From Acidovorax sp. FHTAMBA (GTDB taxonomy: Bacteria > Pseudomonadota > Gammaproteobacteria > Burkholderiales > Burkholderiaceae_C): a stretch of DNA of 64,000 bases. Where the stretch lies: contig NZ_CP152407.1 in NCBI RefSeq assembly GCF_038958875.1, positions 1,743,501 through 1,807,500 on the forward strand, given 5' to 3'. Of this stretch, positions 17,332-25,799 are shown piece by piece. The position numbers were made by a program, and so were the translations under genes. The first letter of the stretch is position 1. Each line of letters opens with the position of its first letter. The notes beneath the pieces are model-generated. The model ran no database searches and was not told the DNA's origin. It saw only the letters and a list, made by a program, of their open reading frames with translations.

Positions 17332-17868
17332 GTGCCGCCACCCACCCCCCCCACCAGCAGCCGCGAAGCGCGCTTTGTGGCCTCGGTGCTGCAACGCACC
17401 CAGCAGGACAAAGGCCTGGCCGCGCGCCTGCGCCGTGCCGACAACCCCGCCACCGAATATCAAAGCTGGGAGTTTCTGGCCGACTGGGGCATCAACCTGG
17501 AGGACGAAGCCCAGCGCCTGCCCTTTACGCTTGTCGCAGCTGCCATGGCCAAAGCCAAGGCGGCGCACAACGGCAACCTGAAACTGGGCCAGGCCATGGC
17601 CGCCTGCTACAGCGACGGTGCCAAAAGCGACCAGGCCAAAGCCAAACTGCGCCGCGTTTTGGCCTGCGACGACGTGCCAGAGCTGTGCCGCATCCTGCGC
17701 CCCGTGCTGGCGCTGATTGACAGCCGCGTCCCCCAGCCGCTGGACTACATCCGCTTGCTGCAACAACTGCACCGCTTTGCCTGGGATGCGCAAAAAATCA
17801 AAAGCCAGTGGGCGCAAGAGTTCTATGGCCGCACCGTGGAAGATGCCCCCGCTGAGGAGGCTGCATGA
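17332..17868 (+). CDS. casB: Cascade small subunit Cse2/CasB
   Basis: Alpha-helical subunit, two copies of which stabilise the crRNA-target hybrid in Cascade. It is 178 residues with a GTG start preceded by CAGGAGGATTGAACT, and rich in Arg and Lys in the N-terminal half (REARFVASVLQRTQQDKGLA). The end overlaps the next gene by 4 nt (ATGA). Confidence 0.88.
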   Translation: MPPPTPPTSSREARFVASVLQRTQQDKGLAARLRRADNPATEYQSWEFLADWGINLEDEAQRLPFTLVAAAMAKAKAAHNGNLKLGQAMAACYSDGAKSDQAKAKLRRVLACDDVPELCRILRPVLALIDSRVPQPLDYIRLLQQLHRFAWDAQKIKSQWAQEFYGRTVEDAPAEEAA

Positions 17869-18509
17869 ACCTGACTGCCAGTGTTTTGCAGCTTGACCGC
17901 ACCGCCGTGCAGGCGCTGCGCGTGACCGACGCCTACTCCCTGCACCGCGTGGTGTACAGCCTGTTTGACGATGTGCGCAGCGACGCTGAAAAAGCCGCCA
18001 GCCACGCCAGCGGCATCCTCTACGCCGACCAAGGGGGCGACTTTCAGCACCGCACGATCTTACTGCTCTCTGATAGGCCACCAGCACCACACATTGATGG
18101 CCGGTACGGCACGGTGCGCAGCCGCCCCATTGCCGAAGACTTTTTGGCGCACCCGCGCTACCGCTTCAAAGTCATCGTCAACCCCACCCGGCGCGACAGC
18201 GCCAGCGGCAAGTTGCTGCCAGTGAAAGGCCGCGAGGCTGTGGCGCAATGGTTTTTGCAGCGCGGCGCGCAAAGCTGGGGCTTTGAAGCCAGCCCCGAGC
18301 ACCTGCAAATCGACAAGCTGCAAGTGCTGCAATTCAAAGACAAGGCGCAGCGCCCCGTCACCCTGGCCCAAGCCCATGTGCAAGGGCAGCTCATCGTTAC
18401 CGACCGCGCGCAGTTTCAGCACAGCTTCAGCCACGGCATAGGCCGGGGCCGGGCTTTTGGCTGCGGCCTGCTGCAAATCGTCCCTTTTGTTGACCACCCC
18501 TTTGCCTGA
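17865..18509 (+). CDS. casE: CRISPR repeat endoribonuclease Cas6e/CasE
   Basis: Cuts the pre-crRNA in each repeat and stays bound to the 3' hairpin. It is 214 residues with DAYSLHRVVYSLF near 22-34 (the His is the likely catalytic residue) and the C-terminal Gly-rich loop GIGRGRAFGCGLLQIVP that ends the family. The gene sits between casB and casC rather than after casD as in E. coli. It is coupled to casB by an ATGA overlap. Confidence 0.92.
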   Translation: MNLTASVLQLDRTAVQALRVTDAYSLHRVVYSLFDDVRSDAEKAASHASGILYADQGGDFQHRTILLLSDRPPAPHIDGRYGTVRSRPIAEDFLAHPRYRFKVIVNPTRRDSASGKLLPVKGREAVAQWFLQRGAQSWGFEASPEHLQIDKLQVLQFKDKAQRPVTLAQAHVQGQLIVTDRAQFQHSFSHGIGRGRAFGCGLLQIVPFVDHPFA

Positions 18510-18538
18510 ATCTTGGCCTGAACCCGGAGACATTGACC

Positions 18539-19585
18539 ATGCCCCACGCTTACCAAAACACCCGCATCGAGTTCCACATCCTGCAATCCTTCCCCGTCAC
18601 CTGCCTGAACCGCGACGACGTGGGTGCGCCCAAAACTGCCGTGGTCGGCGGCGTGACCCGCGCACGCGTCAGCTCGCAATGCTGGAAGCGCCAGGTGCGC
18701 CTGGCCATGCCCGGGTTTGGCGTGAAGCTGGCCACGCGCACCAAGCAGGCCGCCAGCCTCTTTGCCAAGGCCTGCCAGCAAGCTGGTGCCACAGAAAGCC
18801 AGGCCCAGGAGTGCGGCACAAAACTGGCAGAACTTATCGTGGACGACACCTTGCTGTTCATCAGCGACAGCGAAGCCAGCGCCTTTGCCGCCTATGCGCA
18901 AGACAACGGCTTTGACGCCAGCAAATTCAAAGACAAAGAGCTGGCCAAAATCGCCAAAAAAGCCCTCAACCCTGCGCTGGACGCCCTGGACATTGCCCTG
19001 TTTGGCCGCATGGTGGCCAAAGCCGCCGACATGAACGTCGAAGCCGCCGCCTCTTTTGCCCACGCCATCTCCACGCACCGCGTGAGCAACGAAGTGGAAT
19101 TTTTCACGGCGCTGGACGACCTGCAGGAGGAACCCGGCTCGGCCCACATGGGCAGCTTGGAATTCAACTCGGCCACCTACTACCGCTATGTGAGCCTGGA
19201 TTTGGGCCAACTGGCGCACAGCCTGGGCATTGCAGACAGCGGCAACACCGACGACCTGAAAAAAGCCATTGCCGCCTTTACCCAGGCGCTGTTTGTCGCC
19301 GTGCCCAATGCGCGCCAAACCACCCAGTCGGGCGCATCGCTCTGGGAATTTGCGCGCGTGCTGGTACGCCAAGGCCAGCGCTTGCAAGTGCCGTTTGAAA
19401 AGCCCGTCAAGGCCAGCGGCGAAGGCTTTTTGCAGCCCAGCGTGCAAGAGCTGAAAGCCTATCTGGACAAAAAGGAAAAACTCAGCGGCTCGCTGTTTGG
19501 CAAGCTGGCTGCCTACGACTGGGGCGAGGACGACCACTTCAGCATCGATGCGCTGATTGCCGCCCTGCAAAGCCATGTGCAGTGA
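18539..19585 (+). CDS. casC: Cascade backbone subunit Cas7e/CasC (Cse4)
   Basis: Six copies form the crRNA-bound helical backbone of Cascade. The 348-residue product starts MPHAYQNTRIEFHILQSF; CCCGGAGACA precedes the ATG. Family features include the N-terminal CLNRDDVGAPKTAVVGGVTR and RVSSQCWKRQVR, and NSATYYRYV in the C-terminal half. A TTG six bases upstream is not the start. Confidence 0.93.
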   Translation: MPHAYQNTRIEFHILQSFPVTCLNRDDVGAPKTAVVGGVTRARVSSQCWKRQVRLAMPGFGVKLATRTKQAASLFAKACQQAGATESQAQECGTKLAELIVDDTLLFISDSEASAFAAYAQDNGFDASKFKDKELAKIAKKALNPALDALDIALFGRMVAKAADMNVEAAASFAHAISTHRVSNEVEFFTALDDLQEEPGSAHMGSLEFNSATYYRYVSLDLGQLAHSLGIADSGNTDDLKKAIAAFTQALFVAVPNARQTTQSGASLWEFARVLVRQGQRLQVPFEKPVKASGEGFLQPSVQELKAYLDKKEKLSGSLFGKLAAYDWGEDDHFSIDALIAALQSHVQ

Positions 19586-19593
19586 GGCAAGGC

Positions 19594-20322
19594 ATGGCCA
19601 ACCCTTATCTGTTGCTCTGGCTGGAGGCGCCCTTGCAGGCCTGGGGGCACGACTCCAAGTTTGGGCGCCGCGATAGCCTGGACTTTCCTACCAAATCGGG
19701 CGTGCTGGGCCTGCTGTGCTGCGCGCGCGGTGCCCGTGGCCTGCAAACCGAGTGGCTGGCCGCATGGGCCGACCTGGACATGCACACCGTGGCCTATGTG
19801 CCGCGCAATGCCCAAGGCCAGCCCTTGCCCCGCCTGCCGCTGCTGCGCGACTTTCAAATGGTGGGCAGCGGCTACGACGACCAAGACCCGTGGCAAACCC
19901 TGCTCATCCCGAAAAAAAGCGATGGCGGCAAAGCTGTGGGTGGCGGCACCAAAATGACCTACCGCTACTACCTGCAAGACATGGCCTATGCCGTGGCGCT
20001 GCAAGCCCCTGCGGCACTGGCCCCAGAAGCCGCCGCCGCCCTGCAAGCGCCGGTGTGGGACTTGTACCTGGGGCGTAAAAACTGCGTGCCCACCGAGTTC
20101 ATCTACCAGGGCCTGTTCGACAGTGCCGATGCCGCCTTGCAAGCAGGCGCAGCCTTGGCGCAGGCCAAGGAACGCGCTTTTGCCCTGCGCATCTTGCAAG
20201 GCGAGCACGAGGGCGAGGTGCTCACCCTCAACGACGTGCCGCTGCAACTGGGCACACACAAAACCTACCGCGACCGGCGCGTCAGTGTGCAGCGCTGGGA
20301 TGCCAGCGCGCAGGAGCCGTAA
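19594..20322 (+). CDS. casD: Cascade subunit Cas5e/CasD
   Basis: Binds the 5' handle of the crRNA. It is 242 residues from the ATG at 19594 (MANPYLLLWLEAPLQAWG, the usual start of the family), with DFPTKSGVLGLLCCA near 30 and the C-terminal YRDRRVSVQRW. An in-frame GTG at 19582 would overlap the casC stop; the ATG has an AGG upstream and matches the family. Confidence 0.93.
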   Translation: MANPYLLLWLEAPLQAWGHDSKFGRRDSLDFPTKSGVLGLLCCARGARGLQTEWLAAWADLDMHTVAYVPRNAQGQPLPRLPLLRDFQMVGSGYDDQDPWQTLLIPKKSDGGKAVGGGTKMTYRYYLQDMAYAVALQAPAALAPEAAAALQAPVWDLYLGRKNCVPTEFIYQGLFDSADAALQAGAALAQAKERAFALRILQGEHEGEVLTLNDVPLQLGTHKTYRDRRVSVQRWDASAQEP

Positions 20323-20326
20323 CGCC

Positions 20327-21202
20327 ATGGCCACCGGACAGCGCCTGCTGGTGAAAATCACCCGCGAATCCTTGCCACAGGTGAAAGACAAATACCCCTT
20401 CATCTACCTGGAGCGCGGGCGGCTGGAGGTGGACGACAGCAGCGTGAAATGGATTGATGCCGACAACCACGTCGTTCCCCTGCCGGTAGCCACCCTCAAT
20501 GCCCTGCTGCTGGGGCCGGGCACCACCATCACGCACGAGGCCGTCAAGGCGGCCACTGCTGCCAACTGCCCGGTGTGCTGGGTGGGCGAGGACAGCCTGC
20601 TGTTTTACGCCGCAGGTTTTTTGCCCACGGCAGACACCCGCAACCTGAAGCTTCAAATCACCTTGTCTGCCGACCCGGTGAAATCTGTGGAAGTAGCGCG
20701 GCGCATGTTTGCACGGCGCTTTCCAGATGCCGATCTGGCGGGCAAAACGCTGCCCGAAATGATGGGCATGGAAGGCAACCGGGTGCGCCGCCTGTACGAA
20801 GAAAAGGCACTGCACTACCAGGTCGGCTGGAAAGGCCGCAGCTTCACCCCCGGCAAATTTGAAGCCAGCGACCTGACCAACCAAATCCTCACGGCCACCA
20901 ATGCCGCGCTGTACGGCATCTTGAGTTCTGCCCTGCACAGCATGGGCTATTCGCCGCACATCGGCTTTATCCACTCGGGCAGCCCGCTGCCGTTTGTGTA
21001 CGACCTGGCCGATTTGTACAAGGAGGAGCTGTGCATTGACCTCGCCTTTGCCCTCACCCGCGATTTGGCGGGCCGCTACGACAAGCACAAAGTGGCGGCA
21101 CGGTTCAGGCAGCGGGTGATCGACATGGACTTGCTGGCCAAGGTGGGCGAGGACGTGATTGCCATGCTGGGGACGGGCCGTGCTCATCGTTATCGCAAAT
21201 GA
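20327..21202 (+). CDS. cas1: CRISPR integrase Cas1 (type I-E)
   Basis: Metal-dependent integrase that inserts new spacers with Cas2. It is 291 residues from the ATG at 20327, 4 nt after casD. Likely catalytic residues: Glu149 in GMEGNRVRR, His216 in FIHSGSPLP, Asp226 and Asp229 in YDLADLYK. All are present, so adaptation is probably functional. Confidence 0.95.
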   Translation: MATGQRLLVKITRESLPQVKDKYPFIYLERGRLEVDDSSVKWIDADNHVVPLPVATLNALLLGPGTTITHEAVKAATAANCPVCWVGEDSLLFYAAGFLPTADTRNLKLQITLSADPVKSVEVARRMFARRFPDADLAGKTLPEMMGMEGNRVRRLYEEKALHYQVGWKGRSFTPGKFEASDLTNQILTATNAALYGILSSALHSMGYSPHIGFIHSGSPLPFVYDLADLYKEELCIDLAFALTRDLAGRYDKHKVAARFRQRVIDMDLLAKVGEDVIAMLGTGRAHRYRK

Positions 21203-21467
21203 TCTGCCACCCGCCGTGCGCGGGCGCATGAAGCTGTGGTTCATTGAACCCAGGCCCAACGTGTTTGTCTCCGGCATCAAAGACTCGGTGGCCACCACGG
21301 TGGTGGAGTACCTTTACCAGCATTGCCCGCCAGAGTCTGGCGTGCTGCTGATCAAGTCTATTTCCCACGCCCCGGGATTTGAAATCCGCACCATTGGCCC
21401 GCCACGCAAGCCCACCATTCAGATTTCGGGATTGGAGCTGATCATCGAAACCCTTAAATCGGGTTAA
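21180..21467 (+). CDS. cas2: CRISPR-associated Cas2 (type I-E)
   Basis: Partner of Cas1 in the spacer acquisition complex. From the GTG at 21180 it is 95 residues (LIVIANDLPPAVRGRMKLWF), overlapping cas1 by 23 nt. An ATG at 21159 in the same frame would add seven residues not typical of the family. FIEPRPNVFVSGIKD matches the Cas2e core. Confidence 0.9.
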   Translation: MLIVIANDLPPAVRGRMKLWFIEPRPNVFVSGIKDSVATTVVEYLYQHCPPESGVLLIKSISHAPGFEIRTIGPPRKPTIQISGLELIIETLKSG

Positions 21468-21514
21468 CACACTACCGGTAGTGTTTTCGGCGTTCCTAGA
21501 CACTACCTGTCAGG
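21468..21514 (+). promoter_or_regulatory. Short CRISPR leader with palindrome
   Basis: Only 47 nt separate the cas2 stop from the first repeat. They hold a perfect 16-bp palindrome ACACTACCGGTAGTGT (21469-21484; its first half is a second ACACTACC-type site) and a further copy of the half-site ACACTACC at about 21502-21509, just before the array. The degenerate end of the array is at the far side, which supports this being the leader. Part of the true leader may overlap cas2. Confidence 0.6.
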
Positions 21515-23477
21515 GTCTTCCCCACGCCCGTGGGGGTGTTTCCGCCATCGCCCGCGAGCTGCTGGGCACACATCAGTCTTCCCCACGCCCGTGGGGGTGT
21601 TTCTCTCACGCCTTGCGTCCTCTCTCTGCGCTCCACGTCTTCCCCACGCCCGTGGGGGTGTTTCCCCACTCCGGGCGGCGATCCGGTGGATGTACAGGTC
21701 TTCCCCACGCCCGTGGGGGTGTTTCCATGCGGGCGGCCGCCTTGGCGGATTCGATGATGTCTTCCCCACGCCCGTGGGGGTGTTTCTAAGTTCATGGTCA
21801 TACCTCGATGATCTCGATGGTCTTCCCCACGCCCGTGGGGGTGTTTCCTTCGGCGGCTCGCGGCAAGGTGTGATTGAAGCGTCTTCCCCACGCCCGTGGG
21901 GGTGTTTCCGTGCCCTTCTTTTCGCCGTAGGTGTGGCGTTCGTCTTCCCCACGCCCGTGGGGGTGTTTCGCCGGGTGGTGACGCAATCGCTACGCGGGAG
22001 GGTCTTCCCCACGCCCGTGGGGGTGTTTCCAGTCGGCAGTGCCTGCGCAGCAGCCCCACGGCGTCTTCCCCACGCCCGTGGGGGTGTTTCTACTCGGGTG
22101 ACTTGTGCAGCCCCAGCTTTGCCGTCTTCCCCACGCCCGTGGGGGTGTTTCCGCGTCTGCGGTGTTCAGCGGCCTGCAGGGCAAGTCTTCCCCACGCCCG
22201 TGGGGGTGTTTCCGGGGGCGCTCACGAAGCCTACATGCGCGGCGGGTCTTCCCCACGCCCGTGGGGGTGTTTCTCTCCACCGATTCATCGCGCTCCGGGT
22301 ACAGCTGTCTTCCCCACGCCCGTGGGGGTGTTTCCAGGGATGCCTTTGTCTGCCTCAGTCAGCAGCGGTCTTCCCCACGCCCGTGGGGGTGTTTCTAACT
22401 GTACGGAAGGGGTTTCCAATGGACACCGGTCTTCCCCACGCACGTGGGGGTGTTTCCATGCGGTTGATGACCTCGCCATCCAGCGCGTTGTCTTCCCCAC
22501 GCACGTGGGGGTGTTTCCAAGGTGCCGCAGTCGTCCACCATGGACAACCTGTCTTCCCCACGCACGTGGGGGTGTTTCCCCCACCCCACACGGGCAAGTG
22601 CCCGAAGCGCTGTCTTCCCCACGCACGTGGGGGTGTTTCCTACGCGGGCGGCGTGTACCTGACGCAACGCCGGTCTTCCCCACGCACGTGGGGGTGTTTC
22701 CGCCGCCATCGCCCAAAAACTGGGCCGCACGGTGTCTTCCCCACGCACGTGGGGGTGTTTCCAAAAACCAGATTCACAACGGGCTGCAGCGCCTGTCTTC
22801 CCCACGCACGTGGGGGTGTTTCCGTGAGCTTCGAGCGCGACGGAACCGACTACGCGGTCTTCCCCACGCACGTGGGGGTGTTTCCACGCTGACCGGCTCT
22901 GACGCCACCGTGGCTCCGTCTTCCCCACGCACGTGGGGGTGTTTCCGCCCGCAGCGCGCAAAGCCTGCTGGAACAGCGGTCTTCCCCACGCACGTGGGGG
23001 TGTTTCTCCTTCTGTCTCAAACTTGTCGGCCAGCCGCAGGTCTTCCCCACGCACGTGGGGGTGTTTCTCCACCGTGGCCATCGTCGGCAAGTTTGCCGAC
23101 GTCTTCCCCACGCACGTGGGGGTGTTTCCCACGTCCAAGCCCACCATGAAGCCATCCATGCGTCTTCCCCACGCACGTGGGGGTGTTTCTCAAGGACAAG
23201 ACATGACAGACAACACACAACCGTCTTCCCCACGCACGTGGGGGTGTTTCCACCGAAGAAGGCCGGGCCGCGTATGTCACGCTGTCTTCCCCACGCACGT
23301 GGGGGTGTTTCTTCATGCCGCTTGTGGGACTTCCCGCACGAAATGTCTTCCCCACGCACGTGGGGGTGTTTCCTACTCCGACTGCGAACTTGAGCTGGAA
23401 GGCCTGTCTTGCCCACGCACGTGGGGGTGTTTCCACGGGCAAAAAGGGCTGGGTGGCAAAAGGATCGTCTTCCCCAC
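21515..23477 (+). CRISPR. Type I-E CRISPR array, 32 full repeats plus one truncated
   Basis: The 28-nt core repeat begins GTCTTCCCCACG and ends GTGGGGGTGTTTC, with a CCCCAC/GTGGGG stem for Cas6e. Repeats start at 21515, 21576 and so on, nearly always 61 nt apart; intervals of 60 (21942 to 22002) and 62 (22795 to 22857) are the exceptions. Repeats 1-15 have CGCCCGTG in the middle; repeats 16-32 (from 22429) have CGCACGTG. Repeat 32 (23406) carries a G in GTCTTGCCC, and the thirteenth-to-last unit at 23467 is only an 11-nt stub before unrelated sequence. The base after the core is C or T in 31 of 32 repeats. Degeneration at the distal end sets the leader on the cas2 side. Confidence 0.99.
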
Positions 23478-23489
23478 ATCTGGACCAAT

Positions 23490-23894
23490 TTACCGCTTTG
23501 GAAAGACATCTTCAGCAATTGAGCGTATTCCGCTCCAGAAACACTTAGCCCGCAGCAGGTACAACCCCAGTTTGCCGGAAGGCACTGGCGTGTGGGCGAG
23601 CCCAGCCCGGCGGCAGTACCGTTCCACCCACCCTTGAATGCCGACATTGGATTTCATCGGGTCCACGCCCATGCCTTCCAGACACTCCAGTGTGGAGGTG
23701 AGGATCACGATCTTGCAGCCGATGTCAGCCAGGATCGGGAGCTCAGGTGTTGGGCACACCATTTCCAAGAGCAGCAACTCTTTATCCGATTCGTCGCTCA
23801 TCGTTTTCTGGGGATAGATGTCCGTGTAGTTGAGTCGAAAGGCTCCGCGATGGCTCGTGGAGGGCGAGAGGGGAGAGGTGTTTGTGTTGTTCAT
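23490..23894 (-). CDS. Hypothetical protein next to the array
   Basis: A 134-residue product from the ATG at 23894 (MNNTNTSPLSPSTSHRG); a start six codons upstream is possible. I do not recognise it. A central segment (ELLLLEMVCPTPELPILADIG) looks folded and has Cys residues. It is last in a minus-strand run after parM and two ParR-like genes, about 46 nt downstream of the second. Its stop lies 13 nt from the truncated CRISPR unit, marking the border between the array and a plasmid-like segment. Confidence 0.5.
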   Translation of the reverse strand: MNNTNTSPLSPSTSHRGAFRLNYTDIYPQKTMSDESDKELLLLEMVCPTPELPILADIGCKIVILTSTLECLEGMGVDPMKSNVGIQGWVERYCRRAGLAHTPVPSGKLGLYLLRAKCFWSGIRSIAEDVFPKR

Positions 23895-23940
23895 GTCTTC
23901 AAGATCGCACACATTTTCGACCCGTCAACCCCCTTCGCGC

Positions 23941-24318
23941 TCACTGGGTAATTCCCAGATAAGCATCCAGTCCGCCCTCCCCAAACCGATCGAGGAGGCC
24001 CGCAATGTCATCGTCCTCCTGCAAATTCTGGGAGATTGCAACCTGTACTGGACTGGGGGAGGGGAAGGGTGCCGGAACGGGTTCCGCCAAGGGCGCGACC
24101 TCGACGGGTTGATTTTTCCCGGATTGGACAGCCGCTGCCTCCGCTTGCTCCCCCCCTTTCTCAAGGGTTTTCAGCCGCGCTAGCATGACCAAAACGGCCT
24201 TGTTCCATCGCTCCTTTGGGATGTTGTTGAACGCCTCCCAGAGAGCAGGGCACTCTTCGTAGTGAATTGAGATCCTGGTCCGGAACTCAATAGGGGTTTT
24301 TTTACTTTCGAGTTGCAT
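23941..24318 (-). CDS. ParR-like small partition protein, copy B
   Basis: A 125-residue protein: an N-terminal domain of about 55 residues (QLESKKTPIEFRTRISIHYE... RLKTLE), a Pro/Ala-rich linker (APLAEPVPAPFPSPSPVQV) and an acidic tail (EDDDIAGLLDRF). Its N-terminal domain matches copy A at about 32 of the first 52 positions. Position after a ParM-type actin, small size and two-part build suggest a ParR-type adaptor (DNA-binding part plus filament-binding acidic tail). This is inferred from context; I cannot see a standard ribbon-helix-helix signature with certainty. Confidence 0.55.
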   Translation of the reverse strand: MQLESKKTPIEFRTRISIHYEECPALWEAFNNIPKERWNKAVLVMLARLKTLEKGGEQAEAAAVQSGKNQPVEVAPLAEPVPAPFPSPSPVQVAISQNLQEDDDIAGLLDRFGEGGLDAYLGITQ

Positions 24319-24776
24319 AGATCCCCATCAATTCGAACATATCAAGCTTGTCATCAATCGGGTCCGAGCCACTAGCAGGCTGCTGAAATACTGGTTTGCC
24401 CATCGGCAGCCAAGAACATCGACCGCGTAAAACGGCCTACAAGCGATTATTTCGAACCCGGTAAGGGGTGAGGCACCCTCAAAGCCGTCATTTTTTGAGT
24501 TCTCCAGCAGTATTTCAGCAGCCTGCTAGGAACCGCGTGATTGCCGCTCGAAGAAGCCCGCCCTAACTCCTCGAAGGATTGCTGGCTTGCGTCAGCTATG
24601 ACTGGGCCGCCATGCACGTCCATCGTCGCCAGTCGCGTCAGCATGACCATGACCGTGGTGGTACGGCGTTCCTCCGGGATTTTGTTGAAGACATCCCAAA
24701 GTTCTGGACACGCCTTATGGTGAATCGAAATCCGCGGTCGGAACTCGATCGGCGGGTTTTTACTTTCGCGTTGCAT
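24302..24776 (-). pseudogene. ParR-like copy A, split by a MITE
   Basis: The open frame 24447-24776 starts MQRESKNPPIEFRPRISIH and overlaps the parM end by 17 nt. After about 82 codons it runs into the MITE at 24529, which supplies the last residues and the stop. Removing the MITE and one CTAG restores the frame to ...NHAVPSGSDPIDDKLDMF and on to a TAA at 24302, overlapping the start of copy B. So this was a full gene of about 105 codons with an acidic tail like copy B. The N-terminal domain may still be made. Confidence 0.7.
24372..24529. mobile_element. MITE copy 1, 158 bp
   Basis: Ends are the inverted repeats CTAGCAGGCTGCTGAAATAC and its complement. It has no coding capacity of its own. 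It is identical by eye, in opposite orientation, to 25920-26077. A target duplication of TA (or CTAG) is supported by the restored reading frame of the interrupted gene. The parent transposase is not in the window. Confidence 0.85.
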
Positions 24777-25797
24777 GGGACACCATCAATCCAAGAATGT
24801 GAAAACCCCGAACGTTGGCAAACACCGGGTCCGCTTCGATCTGCATCATGTGCTTGTACTTGGGCAGCATCCGCTCTAGCTCCTCATGGAGCAGCTTGCC
24901 GCCGCCGCCAGTTATCAGGATTTGGTCGATCACATCCAGGTTCGACACCGAGCCCAGCATCACGTTGATGCACTCCTGCAGGATTGCTCGCACGCCAGCC
25001 ATGTGTGGTTCCAGATCCCAATCCTTGCCGGCAACCTTCACGCTCTTGGCCCCTGACCGGATCGCTTTGTCAACGCGGTCGATCATCAGCGGGTCGTTAC
25101 GAAGTCCCGGTTTGATCTTGTCGCACACATGAAAAACGCAGGCCAGCATTCCTTTGGGATGCGCTCCACTGCGGTCATAGACCGGCTTGGGCCCGTTGCA
25201 CAGAAACCAGTCGAACGTCCCGCCGCCCAGATCCAGCACCAGGGAGTTGCTGTCCTGCACGGTGATGTCCTTGTTCTTCTTGTTGTAGGCCACCAGCGCG
25301 CCTTGGGGTTGCATCACCACCGTTGCCTTCTTGACCTCGATCGTCCGCCCCGCCACTTCATGCTTGCCCTCTAACGACTCGCGCAAGCTCTTGTGAAAAT
25401 CCTTGTGCGTGTTCAGAGGCAGGCCAGCCACCAGATGCTGAATCTCCACATGGGCGACTTCGCGCTGGTTTCCTACATGGTGGTTGGCGATGTAGTGCAG
25501 AGCGCCGAGGGTGAGCGCCCTGTATTCCTCACTCGAGCTGAACTTGTCCATCACCACCAGCGCATCCCTGCCGCTGCTGCGGAACTGGGCGTCCGGGCCC
25601 ACAAAGTAGTTGTTCCCATTGACGTTGATGGTGACGCCATCGAGCTTGTCCACGCCCAAGGTGGAACCCTGTTCTTGAGTCACCCGTGCGGCGAGAGAGG
25701 GGAAACTGGTGCAGGCCTCAGGGCTCCCCCGTGTGAATTTGGTGGTTCGGTAGCCCACATCGATGGCGGCCACAGGCAAGGTCAAGGTCTTGGTCAT
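24760..25797 (-). CDS. ParM/StbA-type actin-like partition ATPase
   Basis: A 345-residue actin-fold protein: phosphate-1 loop AIDVGYRTTKF near residue 10, phosphate-2 LVLDLGGGTFDW near 185 and adenosine motif ILITGGGGKLL near 293. Such proteins form filaments that push plasmid copies apart, with a ParR adaptor and a parC site. Downstream lie two ParR-like genes; upstream are palindromes and a hairpin field that could be parC. Its presence implies that 23.5-28.5 kb derives from a plasmid or ICE. The segment 24530-25919 containing parM lies between two inverted MITE copies. Confidence 0.82.
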   Translation of the reverse strand: MTKTLTLPVAAIDVGYRTTKFTRGSPEACTSFPSLAARVTQEQGSTLGVDKLDGVTINVNGNNYFVGPDAQFRSSGRDALVVMDKFSSSEEYRALTLGALHYIANHHVGNQREVAHVEIQHLVAGLPLNTHKDFHKSLRESLEGKHEVAGRTIEVKKATVVMQPQGALVAYNKKNKDITVQDSNSLVLDLGGGTFDWFLCNGPKPVYDRSGAHPKGMLACVFHVCDKIKPGLRNDPLMIDRVDKAIRSGAKSVKVAGKDWDLEPHMAGVRAILQECINVMLGSVSNLDVIDQILITGGGGKLLHEELERMLPKYKHMMQIEADPVFANVRGFHILGLMVSHATRK

Positions 25798-25799
25798 TG

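Noticed and set aside
21515..23477. Self-targeting spacers against genes in this window
   Set aside because: No spacer was seen to match the window when read by eye; this needs an exhaustive search to be certain.
21481..23637. Long open frames in several frames across the CRISPR array (repeating PHARGGVS, TPVGVF and similar)
   Set aside because: They are translations of the repeat-spacer units; the 61-nt period keeps frames open. No ribosome sites.
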